Both the position numbers and the translations under genes were made by a program. A stretch of 14,423 bases of DNA from CAZOWW01 sp964583765 (GTDB taxonomy: Bacteria > Actinomycetota > Actinomycetes > Actinomycetales > Kineosporiaceae), in NCBI GenBank assembly GCA_964583765.1, contig CAZOWW010000139.1, positions 1 to 14,423 of the forward strand, in the 5' to 3' direction. Position 1 is the stretch's first letter, and each line of letters begins with the position of its first letter. The notes below the pieces were generated by a model. The model was not told where the DNA came from. It made no database searches and saw only the letters and a program-made list of their open reading frames with translations. Shown in pieces: positions 1 through 6,805 of this stretch.

Positions 1-56
1 CCTGGTTCTCGGCCCAGTTCCAGCAGCTGATGGCCAACGCCTACCCAGCTCTGTAA
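1..56 (+). CDS. C-terminal fragment of a secreted glycoside hydrolase, probably GH6 cellulase (5' end outside window)
   Basis: The frame starting at base 3 is open from the window edge and ends with TAA at 54-56. It gives the C-terminus WFSAQFQQLMANAYPAL. A closing WF-x-x-x-F-x-x-L-x-x-NA-x-P segment is what I recall from the extreme C-terminus of GH6 endoglucanases and cellobiohydrolases. That family cleaves beta-1,4-glucan with inversion. Only 17 complete codons are visible, so no catalytic residue can be checked and the family call rests on this tail plus the cellulose-binding neighbours. A strong hairpin begins 21 bases after the stop, consistent with a real gene end. Another secreted protein with an aromatic-rich tail is possible. 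Confidence 0.5.
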   Translation, partial: WFSAQFQQLMANAYPAL

Positions 57-76
57 GCACGCGAAAGCGCTCTTCC

Positions 77-107
77 GGCAGTCCTGCCGTTCGCTGGCAG
101 GACTGCC
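77..107 (+). terminator. Perfect 12-bp stem-loop after the GH6-like gene
   Basis: GGCAGTCCTGCC at 77-88 pairs perfectly with 96-107 around a 7-base loop. It starts 21 bases after the TAA of the upstream partial gene. There is no T-tract, which is usual for actinobacterial terminators. It is the likely transcription terminator or 3'-end stabiliser of the + strand gene. Confidence 0.75.
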
Positions 108-111
108 CCCA

Positions 112-158
112 CCGGGTGGGTGGGGGTGGACTCCCCCTCTCGGCCCCCACCCACCCGG
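112..158. terminator. Perfect 15-bp stem-loop, second hairpin between convergent genes
   Basis: CCGGGTGGGTGGGGG at 112-126 is perfectly complementary to 144-158, with a 17-base loop. It lies 4 bases after the first hairpin, so together they form a tandem terminator. The G-runs on the + strand could also allow a G-quadruplex as an alternative fold. Confidence 0.6.
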
Positions 159-210
159 CTCGGTCTGGCCTCACCGCACGGTTTCTCCCGGACCGTCGCG
201 CCCCACGTGA

Positions 211-249
211 ACCTCGGTCCGCCGACACAGCCCGTCGGCGGACCGAGGT
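211..249 (-). terminator. Perfect 16-bp stem-loop downstream of the protease gene
   Basis: ACCTCGGTCCGCCGAC at 211-226 pairs perfectly with 234-249 around a 7-base loop (227-233). It sits 85 bases past the stop of the minus-strand protease gene, so it probably terminates that transcript. It can also act on + strand transcripts that read through. Confidence 0.65.
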
Positions 250-334
250 CCGTGATGCTCTCGCCCTGCTCCACCCGCTCAGGCCTGCCCGGTCAGCGCC
301 GTCGGTTCAGGGCTGTCCCGCCCGGGTCATCCGG

Positions 335-2074
335 TCAGGGCTCGGTCCCCCAGACGAGCTGGCCGGCGACGTAGACCGTCACCTTCGGCGCGGACTCGAG
401 GGCGGAGGTCCCACCCCAGCTCCAGTCGTTGTTCTCGTCGTAGGCCGAGTAGTCGGGCTTGTGCACCTGCAACTGGATCAGTCCGGTGTCCTGGCCGGGC
501 TGGAGAACTCCGGCGTCCGCGGTGAACCCGACGTCCACGAAGCTGTCGGCGTTCGACTGCCCGACGTAGAGGTCGGCCACGGATGTGCGCAGCGTCGAGC
601 AGCCGCGGGGGGTGTAGTCACAGGTGACGACCTGGTGGACGATCGAGTTCGGATCGGCGTCCCGCGTGTACCAGTACCGCACGGTCACCTCGGAGAGCGG
701 CACCGTCTGCGTGCTGTGGTTCGCCAGGTCGAGCACGGGCGCCACGAAGTCGTCCTTCGGGTCCCCGTCGTAGCGGAGCTGATCCGCTTCGAGCCCGGTG
801 GACAGGGTGACCGGCGGGCCCGCCTGGAAGAGCAGCCGGTTCGGGGAGTCCTGGCCCGGGTCGGTCACCATGTCGGGGGTCGCGTTGTCGAGGACGGCGG
901 CAGTCGCCTCGGCCGGCGTCGCGGTGGGGTGGTCCTGCAGGTAGTTCGCGACGACCCCGGTGACGTGCGGGGTGGCCATCGAGGTGCCGGAGAGAACCTG
1001 GCTGGCGTCGTCCGCGGTGTTCCACGCGGAGGTGATGTTCAGACCGGGGGCGAACACGTCGATGCAGTTGCCGTAGTTGGAGAAGTAGGCACGGCCGTCC
1101 TGGATCGTCGTGGCGCCCACGGTGATCGCCTGCGCGTCACGGGCCGGCGAGTACCGGCAGGCGTCCGCCTGCGAGTTGCCGGCCGCCACGACATAGGTGA
1201 CCCCGGAGGCGACGGAGCGGTCCACCGCGTCGTCGATGGTCTGGTCGGCGAGGCCGCCGAGACTCATGTTCGCCACGGACGGGCCGGAATGATTGGCCGT
1301 CACCCAGTCGACGCCTGCGACGACCATCGAGGTGGTCGCCCAACCTCCGCAGTTCAGCACCCGCACCGGCACGAGCGTCACCTGCTTGGCGATCCCGTAG
1401 GTGGTGCCTCCGATGGTGCCCGCGACATGCGTGCCGTGTCCGTAGCAGTCCTCGGTGCCGTTGCCGTCGTCCACGGCGCTGAACCCCTGGCCCACCCGGC
1501 CGACGAACTCGTGATGGGTCGACCGGATCCCGGTGTCGATCACGTACGCGGTGACCCCGGCCCCCGTCTCGGCGGCGGAGTAGGCGTAGTTGAGCGGCAA
1601 CCCGCGCTGATCGATGCGGTCGATGCCCCAGCTGGGGGTGGGTTCCTCGGTGTCGGCAACGCTGAAGGTGTGCTCCTGCGCCACGTAGGCGACCGCGGGA
1701 TCGGCACGAACCGCGCTCAGCTGGGCCGTGGTGAGCGTGGCCGCGTATCCGTTGAGCGCATGCAGGAACTGGCGGGTGATGTGCACTCCGTGCGAGCGAG
1801 CGCGGCCGAGGGCCGGGGCCGCGGCCCGGGCGGCGGCCTTCGGGTCTCCGTGACCAGCTGCCCGGGCCCGCAGCACGACCAGGTAGTGGCCGGTCAGGGA
1901 GGCCGATGACGGCACGGCCCGTGGGGTCAGCGGGGTGGCGGCCCTGAGGCCGTGTACCGCTGAGGCCGCCGTCTGTGAGGCACGGCCGGAGGCCGCTGTG
2001 GCGCCGGGGCAGGCCGCGACGGCCAGGAGGAGTCCGGACAGGAATGTGGGCAGCACGACATGACGCATTTTCAT
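335..2074 (-). CDS. Secreted subtilisin-like (S8, proteinase K-type) serine protease with C-terminal CBM3
   Basis: This is a 579-residue exported endopeptidase. Residues 1-28 look like a signal peptide (hydrophobic LPTFLSGLLLAVAA, then A-T-A-A). Residues 62-140 resemble an inhibitor I9 propeptide. The S8 domain spans about 148-418 with the catalytic triad D180 (VIDTG), H213 (GHGTHVAG) and S365 (GTSMATPH), plus oxyanion N300 (AAGN). The order and the Cys residues suit the proteinase K/aqualysin group. Residues 427-579 match a family 3 cellulose-binding module: VRYWYT, FVDVGF, PGQDTG, NDWSW and the closing VTVYVAGQLVWGTEP. I chose the ATG at 2074 because GGAG lies 8 bases upstream and a signal peptide follows. 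The frame stays open to 2206, which would put 44 charged residues before the signal peptide. It faces the GH6-like gene across three hairpins. The inferred role is proteolysis on or near cellulose, either maturing cellulases or degrading wall protein. A protease carrying CBM3 is unusual. Confidence 0.93.
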   Translation of the reverse strand: MKMRHVVLPTFLSGLLLAVAACPGATAASGRASQTAASAVHGLRAATPLTPRAVPSSASLTGHYLVVLRARAAGHGDPKAAARAAAPALGRARSHGVHITRQFLHALNGYAATLTTAQLSAVRADPAVAYVAQEHTFSVADTEEPTPSWGIDRIDQRGLPLNYAYSAAETGAGVTAYVIDTGIRSTHHEFVGRVGQGFSAVDDGNGTEDCYGHGTHVAGTIGGTTYGIAKQVTLVPVRVLNCGGWATTSMVVAGVDWVTANHSGPSVANMSLGGLADQTIDDAVDRSVASGVTYVVAAGNSQADACRYSPARDAQAITVGATTIQDGRAYFSNYGNCIDVFAPGLNITSAWNTADDASQVLSGTSMATPHVTGVVANYLQDHPTATPAEATAAVLDNATPDMVTDPGQDSPNRLLFQAGPPVTLSTGLEADQLRYDGDPKDDFVAPVLDLANHSTQTVPLSEVTVRYWYTRDADPNSIVHQVVTCDYTPRGCSTLRTSVADLYVGQSNADSFVDVGFTADAGVLQPGQDTGLIQLQVHKPDYSAYDENNDWSWGGTSALESAPKVTVYVAGQLVWGTEP

Positions 2075-2823
2075 GACATGACTCCGCGCGTGAATGAATC
2101 GTTGGACGCGATGAGATGGCAAGGCTTTTCCCTGGCACAGCGACGGCACGTCGTAGGGCCACGCCTGGTCGCATGAGAAAGCCTTGGAAGGAGCCGGGAT
2201 CTGCACCCCCTTGTCAGCCCGGCAATACCACCGTAGCAGCGTTCGGGCGTGGCGCTACCCCATGGGAGGAAGATTTCGTGGAAGCTGCACGAATGTTTGT
2301 GATCGGGCACCGAAGCGTTAGTCGATTGTGATGGGCGGAATGCAACGACCACCGAACGTGATCGAACGGGTGCCTAGCGTGGCCACAGGGAGGGGCATAT
2401 GGGGCATCAGGTTCTTCGTGCGCACCGTGTGTCGCCGAGGGAACCCTTGCCGTGGTGACCCGGATGATCACCGGAGGCTGTGGGAATTCCCTCACACAGG
2501 CGCCGCTGCCGGCCCGGATACCAGCACCGGTGGGTGATCGACATTTCTGGAAGTTCACCTGCGCGAAGGCCGTATCGGGAGGGAACTCCACGGGGTGTCG
2601 GATATCACCTGCCGGGGGGCGGATTTCCTCGAAGAGATTGCGGGTGCGTTCTCCGGGTGGAATCCTGCGGTGAGCGCCCCCGCTGCGGTCCGGTCGCCTC
2701 GCCGGTCCGTCCCGTTCTCGTCGGGGAGTTCAGCACCTTGTGCGGGGACCCAGCGCCGCCTGCGTGGGGAACCCAGTTCCGGGTGCCGGGGGAGGTCTGT
2801 CTCCGGGTGCATAGGGTGGTGCC
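2075..2823. other. 749-bp divergent intergenic region between protease and RNase H genes
   Basis: I see no convincing gene here. The short open frames have Arg/Pro/Gly-rich, unrecognisable products. The part at about 2260-2345 is less GC-rich than its surroundings and should hold promoters for the leftward protease gene, but I could not assign a clear -35/-10 pair. A 9-bp inverted repeat (CAAGGCTTT at 2120-2128, complement at 2178-2186) lies in the presumed protease leader, with a 49-base gap. No palindrome resembling the TGGGAGCGCTCCCA CebR operator, used by many actinomycetes for cellulase genes, is visible. Confidence 0.6.
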
Positions 2824-3591
2824 GTGCCCATCCCCGCACGATTCGCCGCCACCTGCGGGATCTGTGCCTCACCGATCGCGGTGGGCACGCAGATCTCCAA
2901 GCAGGGCTCGCGCTGGGTGCATGCCGACTGCGCCGAGCCCCCGCAGGGTGAACTGTCGCCAGCCCCCGGAGCCGGGACTGCGCCGTCCCCGGTGGGCGAC
3001 CGGCGGGTCTCCCGGACCGGCGGGAGTGGCGCGACCTCGGCGACGCCCGCCTCCGGCGAGCTCTCGCTCACCCTGCCCGTCGCGGGGGGCGCAGCCGTCG
3101 GCGCTGTTGTGGCCGCAGGCGCCGCATCGGCCGCCGGCGACCGCCCCGGGACACCTGCGGTCCTGGAGGTCTGGACGGACGGCGCCTGCTCGGGCAATCC
3201 GGGTCCCGGCGGGTGGGCCTGGGCCACGCGGGACGGCCGCCAGGCGAGCGGTGGGCACTCCGCGACCACCAACCAGCGGATGGAGATCCAGGCCGCGTTG
3301 GAGGCCGTGACGGCGCTCAGCGGGCCGCTCGTGGTGGTGAGTGACTCCACCTACGTCGTGAACTGTTTCCGGGACGCCTGGTGGCGAGGATGGTTGGCCC
3401 GCGGGTGGGTGAACACGGCGCGCAAGCCCGTGGCGAACCGTGATCTGTGGGAGCCGCTCATCCAGGTGGTTCGCGAACGTCGGGACGTCAGCTTTCGCTG
3501 GGTCAAGGGGCACTCGGGAGACACCATGAACGACCTCGTGGACCGGCTCGCGGTGGCGGCCGGGCGGGCGGCGGCCGCAGGGGAGCCCTGA
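2824..3591 (+). CDS. rnhA: Ribonuclease HI with N-terminal CxxC...HxxC putative zinc-binding segment
   Basis: The 255-residue protein should cleave the RNA strand of RNA-DNA hybrids in the cytoplasm, as in R-loop or primer removal. The RNase H domain occupies about 113-250. The expected acidic residues are D119 (WTDGACSGNPGPGGWAW), E154 (NQRMEIQAALEA), D174 (SDSTYVV) and D240 (NDLVDRLA), with H230 in the KGHSGD loop. Residues 11-36 carry C11-x2-C14 and H33-x2-C36 (TCGICASPI, WVHADC), a likely zinc-binding treble. A Pro/Ala/Gly-rich linker at 40-110 joins the two parts. Most bacterial RNase HI proteins are about 150 residues, so the extra 110 residues are notable. The start is GTG at 2824, preceded only by a weak GGTGGT. 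The MPIPARFAATCGIC start keeps the whole zinc motif. The gene is convergent with the glycosyltransferase gene, 82 bases away. The RNase H assignment is secure. The role of the N-terminus is inferred. Confidence 0.92.
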   Translation: MPIPARFAATCGICASPIAVGTQISKQGSRWVHADCAEPPQGELSPAPGAGTAPSPVGDRRVSRTGGSGATSATPASGELSLTLPVAGGAAVGAVVAAGAASAAGDRPGTPAVLEVWTDGACSGNPGPGGWAWATRDGRQASGGHSATTNQRMEIQAALEAVTALSGPLVVVSDSTYVVNCFRDAWWRGWLARGWVNTARKPVANRDLWEPLIQVVRERRDVSFRWVKGHSGDTMNDLVDRLAVAAGRAAAAGEP

Positions 3592-3629
3592 GCGGGCGCG
3601 CTGACCTGCTGGTTCACCTCGTCCCGGGG

Positions 3630-3672
3630 GTTCCGCGCGACCGGTGTTCCGCTCGACCGGGGGTTCCGCTCG
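3630..3672. repeat. Three short tandem copies of a GTTCCGCTCGACCGG-like unit
   Basis: Units begin at 3630 (GTTCCGCGCGACCGGT), 3646 (GTTCCGCTCGACCGG) and 3663 (GTTCCGCTCG, truncated), with a 16-17 base period. They lie in the gap between convergent rnhA and the glycosyltransferase gene, ending 2 bases before the latter's stop codon. Confidence 0.6.
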
Positions 3673-3673
3673 T

Positions 3674-5530
3674 TCACCCTGGTGGGGCGGAGACCGCGAG
3701 CTCGGCGTGGCCGAGGTCTCCCCGGCGTCCCAGGTCCTGCACGGACCAGGTGCGCAGTGGGTCGAGACGGCCGATCAGCGTCCAGGTCGGCCAGCCGGAT
3801 CGTCCGGGGAACAAGATCGCGTAGGCGGTGACTGCCCGCGGCAACGGCCAGGCCCGGTCCGGGGCCACCGCACGGCAGCCGCTCACCCAGGCGACCTCTT
3901 CGGGCAGAGCGGTGATCACAAGGCAGGAGCGATCGGAACCCCTTCGGGTCGTGGAGTCCAGTCGGAACGAGCCGGCGCCGGGACGGGACGAGCGGGTGGC
4001 CGGTCGGCGGGCGTCTGCGGCGATCACCGATCCCACCGAGTCCGCCGCGTCGAGTTGCCCGGTCACCTGGTGGATCTGCACCCAGATCACGGCCGTGTCG
4101 ACCGGTACGGCGACGACGGCGAGCACGGTGAGGGCCAGCAGCGCGGCGGGACGCCGGGACGTGGGAAGGACGTCCGTGAGCGCACGCACCCCGAGGACGC
4201 ACAGTGTGAAGATCGTGAAGAGGACGAAGCGCCCTTCGCCATGCGCGTCGAGCCCCAGGAGGAGCAGTTCGATCACCGCCGCGCAGCCGAGGAATGCGCG
4301 CAGCCGGACCTGTTCGTCATCCGAGGGCGGTACGAGCCCTCCCGCACGGGCCTGACCGGTGCTGGTGTCGGGGAGGACGAGCGCCACAGGGCCGGAACCG
4401 GGGTCGCCGCCCCGGGGGGAGGCCCGGTCGCGTGAGGACCGCCGGCGCCCACCGCCGGGCAGGTGCAGGACCGTGGCGCTGTCCTGCAGGGTCCGCGCCA
4501 GTCCTGCGGCCATGACGACGGCTCCCAGCAGACCGGCGAGGGTGAACGGGTACGCCGTGGCGTAGTAGACGAGGCCTTCCCCGACGTAGGCCCGATGGGC
4601 GATCGCCTCGGCCTGACGGAAGATCCCGAACCAACTGCCCGTCGCCTGACGTCCGTAGACCGCCAGCGGGACGAGTCCGGCACAGAAGACCGCGGCGGCC
4701 TCGACCACCCGGCGCCAGTCCCGCGCCCAGGTCCGCGGACCCCAGATCAGCACCGCGGCACCCAGCACCGAGAGGAGCCCGGCGAGGGATCCGTACCGCA
4801 GCGGGAGCATCACGTCCGCGACGAGAGCGGCCCGCACCAATGCCCACCGTCCCCCCGGACGACGGGAGCGGGCGACCAGATAGGCCCCGACGAGGAGCAG
4901 CCCGGCGGCGGGGATGTCGTCCAGGAATTCGGGCAATCGCCGCAGGAAGGTCGCGCCTCCCAGGATCACGAGGATGCTCACCGCGGCGTGGCGTCGGCCC
5001 ACCGTGCGCGAGGCCACGGCGTACACGGCGCCCAGAGTGAACAGGGCCAGCGCGAGTCCGACCAGCCGCACCGCGGATGTGCTGTTGCTCACCCGCAGTG
5101 CCAGGGAACCGAGCGCCGGCAGCGCCACCGGACGGTAGGCCTCCCAGCCCGTGGCGGGGGTGCCGGTGGCCCACTCCCGGGCCTTGCCCGCGTAGACGCT
5201 TTCGTCGTGCCCCAGGCGGGGCTCGCACTGCTGGAGAACAGCCCAGACACTGACAGTCATCGTGAGGGCGCCGACGAGTACGGCGCCCGGGGGCACTCTC
5301 CGTGTCCGTCGGGCCGCTGGGGTGAGAGCGTCCAGCCCGCGCTCGACAAGATCGGACAACGTGCGGTGATCACGAGGAACGGATCCGGTCGCGGGTCGGT
5401 CGGACGCCGACCCGGGAGGCTGGTGGGACGTCCCCCGAGACCGGCCGGAGCGCGGTTCCTCCCCCGGGGGACCGGAGCCTGCCGCCGTGGCACGTGGCTC
5501 GGAGCTGTTCGGGACGCGCGGAGCGGGCAC
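3674..5530 (-). CDS. GT-C-type polytopic membrane glycosyltransferase (PMT/ArnT-like)
   Basis: The 618-residue protein probably moves a sugar from a polyprenyl-phosphate donor to an acceptor outside the membrane. The N-terminal 80 residues are Pro/Ser/Arg-rich and disordered. About ten hydrophobic segments follow, for example at 82-100, 154-174, 183-196, 206-220, 247-264, 277-292, 327-345, 411-427, 433-449 and 461-483. The first extracytoplasmic loop has the D109-E110 pair in LGHDESVYAGKAREW, the acidic motif of PMT/ArnT-type GT-C enzymes. A second acidic cluster is FLDDIP (202-207). A charged insertion at about 358-408 separates the middle and late membrane segments, and a soluble tail runs from 485 to 618. 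The start is GTG at 5530 with only a weak GAGAAG upstream, and a later start within the first 80 residues is possible. The acceptor (wall polymer, arabinan or protein) cannot be told. No partner genes adjoin it. Confidence 0.75.
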   Translation of the reverse strand: MPAPRVPNSSEPRATAAGSGPPGEEPRSGRSRGTSHQPPGSASDRPATGSVPRDHRTLSDLVERGLDALTPAARRTRRVPPGAVLVGALTMTVSVWAVLQQCEPRLGHDESVYAGKAREWATGTPATGWEAYRPVALPALGSLALRVSNSTSAVRLVGLALALFTLGAVYAVASRTVGRRHAAVSILVILGGATFLRRLPEFLDDIPAAGLLLVGAYLVARSRRPGGRWALVRAALVADVMLPLRYGSLAGLLSVLGAAVLIWGPRTWARDWRRVVEAAAVFCAGLVPLAVYGRQATGSWFGIFRQAEAIAHRAYVGEGLVYYATAYPFTLAGLLGAVVMAAGLARTLQDSATVLHLPGGGRRRSSRDRASPRGGDPGSGPVALVLPDTSTGQARAGGLVPPSDDEQVRLRAFLGCAAVIELLLLGLDAHGEGRFVLFTIFTLCVLGVRALTDVLPTSRRPAALLALTVLAVVAVPVDTAVIWVQIHQVTGQLDAADSVGSVIAADARRPATRSSRPGAGSFRLDSTTRRGSDRSCLVITALPEEVAWVSGCRAVAPDRAWPLPRAVTAYAILFPGRSGWPTWTLIGRLDPLRTWSVQDLGRRGDLGHAELAVSAPPG

Positions 5531-5957
5531 GGCGCTTCTCTACCACGTGAGGCTGGGAGACCACCGTGTGCGAGATGTGGGTCCGGGCCGATGGCGGTCC
5601 TGCTGCCCGGCCGCGGGGAACCCGCCGCGACGCCTGCCTTCGCGGACCTGGCGAGCGGGCGAGGGCGGATCTGGTCGCGGGTGGGACGCCGGTCCCGTGA
5701 CCGCCCGGAACTGGTCACGGAGGGTGTCGAGATCGGGGGCGGTAGTACCACGCGGTCACCGCCCATCGGAAGCCCCCGGGGTCGGGAAGGGCATTGATCT
5801 GTCACTGCCTGTGAGGACCGATTGACCGATGATCCAGCCTAGATGCCTATCGATCGGGCGTCGGGACGGCACGGAACGCGATGAACGTCCAATCTCCTCA
5901 CATCCCGTAATCCGTCGATGGGCTGTGTGAAGCGGACATTAATTGCGTAGTCACCCC
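5531..5957. other. Intergenic region upstream of the glycosyltransferase gene
   Basis: I see no convincing gene. The overlapping open frames on both strands have no recognisable motif and look like GC-driven chance frames. The stretch at about 5760-5957 is less GC-rich, including ATTAATTG near 5938-5945, and probably holds promoters for both directions. A short direct repeat (GACCGAT at about 5816 and 5824) is present. Confidence 0.5.
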
Positions 5958-5987
5958 TTGACGGCGTGTCACGCACTGTTCTAGCAT
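5958..5987 (+). promoter_or_regulatory. Sigma-70-like promoter with palindrome in the spacer
   Basis: TTGACG at 5958-5963 and TAGCAT at 5982-5987 are separated by 18 bases, very close to the principal-sigma consensus of actinomycetes (TTGACR and TAGRRT-like). The spacer contains GCGTG-T-CACGC (5964-5974), a perfect inverted repeat that could be a repressor site. Transcription would start near 5994 and run towards 6067 and beyond. Confidence 0.65.
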
Positions 5988-6066
5988 CACGCCCTGACCG
6001 GACGGATTCGGACAGATCGGGTAGGTGATGTCGAGGCCGGTGGCACCAGCTCCGGATGGAGGGGAA

Positions 6067-6192
6067 ATGCCTGGGGTGTGCCCCTGGGAATTTCCTTCTG
6101 CATGCGGCCTGCGGATCACCGAATACGCCGGGAGTTCGGACACCGTGCAAACGGTGGGCCGTTCGGTACGGGAATGCCAGGTGATCCCGTGA
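6067..6192 (+). CDS. Small orphan ORF of 41 codons behind a good promoter
   Basis: The ATG at 6067 follows GGAGGGG (6058-6064) and lies about 73 bases after the predicted transcription start. The product is 41 residues, beginning MPGVCPWEFPSACGLRITEY and ending with VRECQVIP. It contains three Cys residues and no hydrophobic signal or membrane segment. In-frame starts at 6025 (GTG) and 6028 (ATG) would add up to 14 residues. I do not recognise the sequence. It could be a leader peptide, a small regulatory protein or a precursor peptide, or the promoter may serve a non-coding RNA instead. The next gene starts 613 bases downstream. Support is limited to promoter plus ribosome-binding site. Confidence 0.3.
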   Translation: MPGVCPWEFPSACGLRITEYAGSSDTVQTVGRSVRECQVIP

Positions 6193-6805
6193 TTCTTGTG
6201 ATGGCGGGCCTGAATGGTCGGTGGGTCGAGGAGGTGGATTTCTTGCGGGACTTGTGTTCCAGGCGCCCAGGTCGGGCCCGGGCTGCACCGGTTCCCGCGA
6301 GAGGGCCCTGTGGCGGGGTCCCCGGAGGATGTTCACCTCGGAGCTCCTGAACGCTGTCCCCCTCTCCATGGCCCTGGCGGGCGGTCTCCACGGTCCTCAG
6401 CGGGCGTGGCTCCACGATCGCCGGCGGGCGGGGGTCACGGTCCTCAGCAGACAGAGCGGTGAGCAGGGCGCGTGCCGGTCCGGGCCCGCGCCCATCTGCG
6501 GCCGTTCGGCGTGTGGCGAGGTCACGGCGGAGGACCGGCGACGTTCCTCCGGCCGGTTGACCGCGCGCGGGAGAGCGTGAGAGCGGCGAGGTCCCGGGGC
6601 CGCTCCGCGGTTCGGGCCGGTCGATTGTCGACAGAAGCGCGACGGAGCGCGGTCCCGGAGCATGTCCCGACCGGGATCCCCTTGACGTATTGCCGAAAGC
6701 GGATGTCGTCGTCCCGGCGCGATCCCGGGAGGAGACCCGTCCCCACTCACCTGAGCACATCGATGCCGGCGGCTGCGATGACCGTCGGAGAAGCGAGGAC
6801 ATGTC
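6193..6805. other. 613-bp region upstream of the acyltransferase gene
   Basis: No gene can be supported. Several Arg/Gly/Pro-rich frames are open on both strands, but none has a motif or a plausible domain. CACGGTCCTCAGC is repeated almost exactly near 6389 and 6436. TCCCG-AC-CGGGA (6665-6676) is a small palindrome directly ahead of a lone TTGACG (6682-6687) with no acceptable -10. The region could be the long leader of the acyltransferase mRNA if transcription begins at 5994. Confidence 0.45.

Noticed and set aside
116..1909. A 597-codon + strand frame across the terminators and the protease
   Set aside because: It is antisense to the protease with its complete triad and CBM3, and runs through three hairpins. 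The product is low-complexity Val/Arg/Gly.
2120..2186. 9-bp inverted repeat upstream of the protease as an attenuator or operator
   Set aside because: The arms are 49 bases apart and short. It may be chance, so it was only mentioned in the intergenic entry.
2075..2206. N-terminal extension of the protease to the start at 2206
   Set aside because: It would place 44 polar residues before a clear signal peptide. The ATG at 2074 has a well-spaced GGAG.
4463..5797. A 444-codon + strand frame opposite the glycosyltransferase
   Set aside because: The composition is Gly/Arg/Pro/Glu-rich with no motif, whereas the minus strand encodes regular membrane helices and the DE loop.
6682..6710. TTGACG as a promoter for the acyltransferase gene
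   Set aside because: No TAnnnT-like -10 is found at 15-19 base spacing.
6116..6802. Overlapping frames on both strands upstream of the acyltransferase (including 6472-6948 on +)
   Set aside because: The products are Arg/Pro/Ser-rich, without domains, credible start sites or conserved-looking segments.
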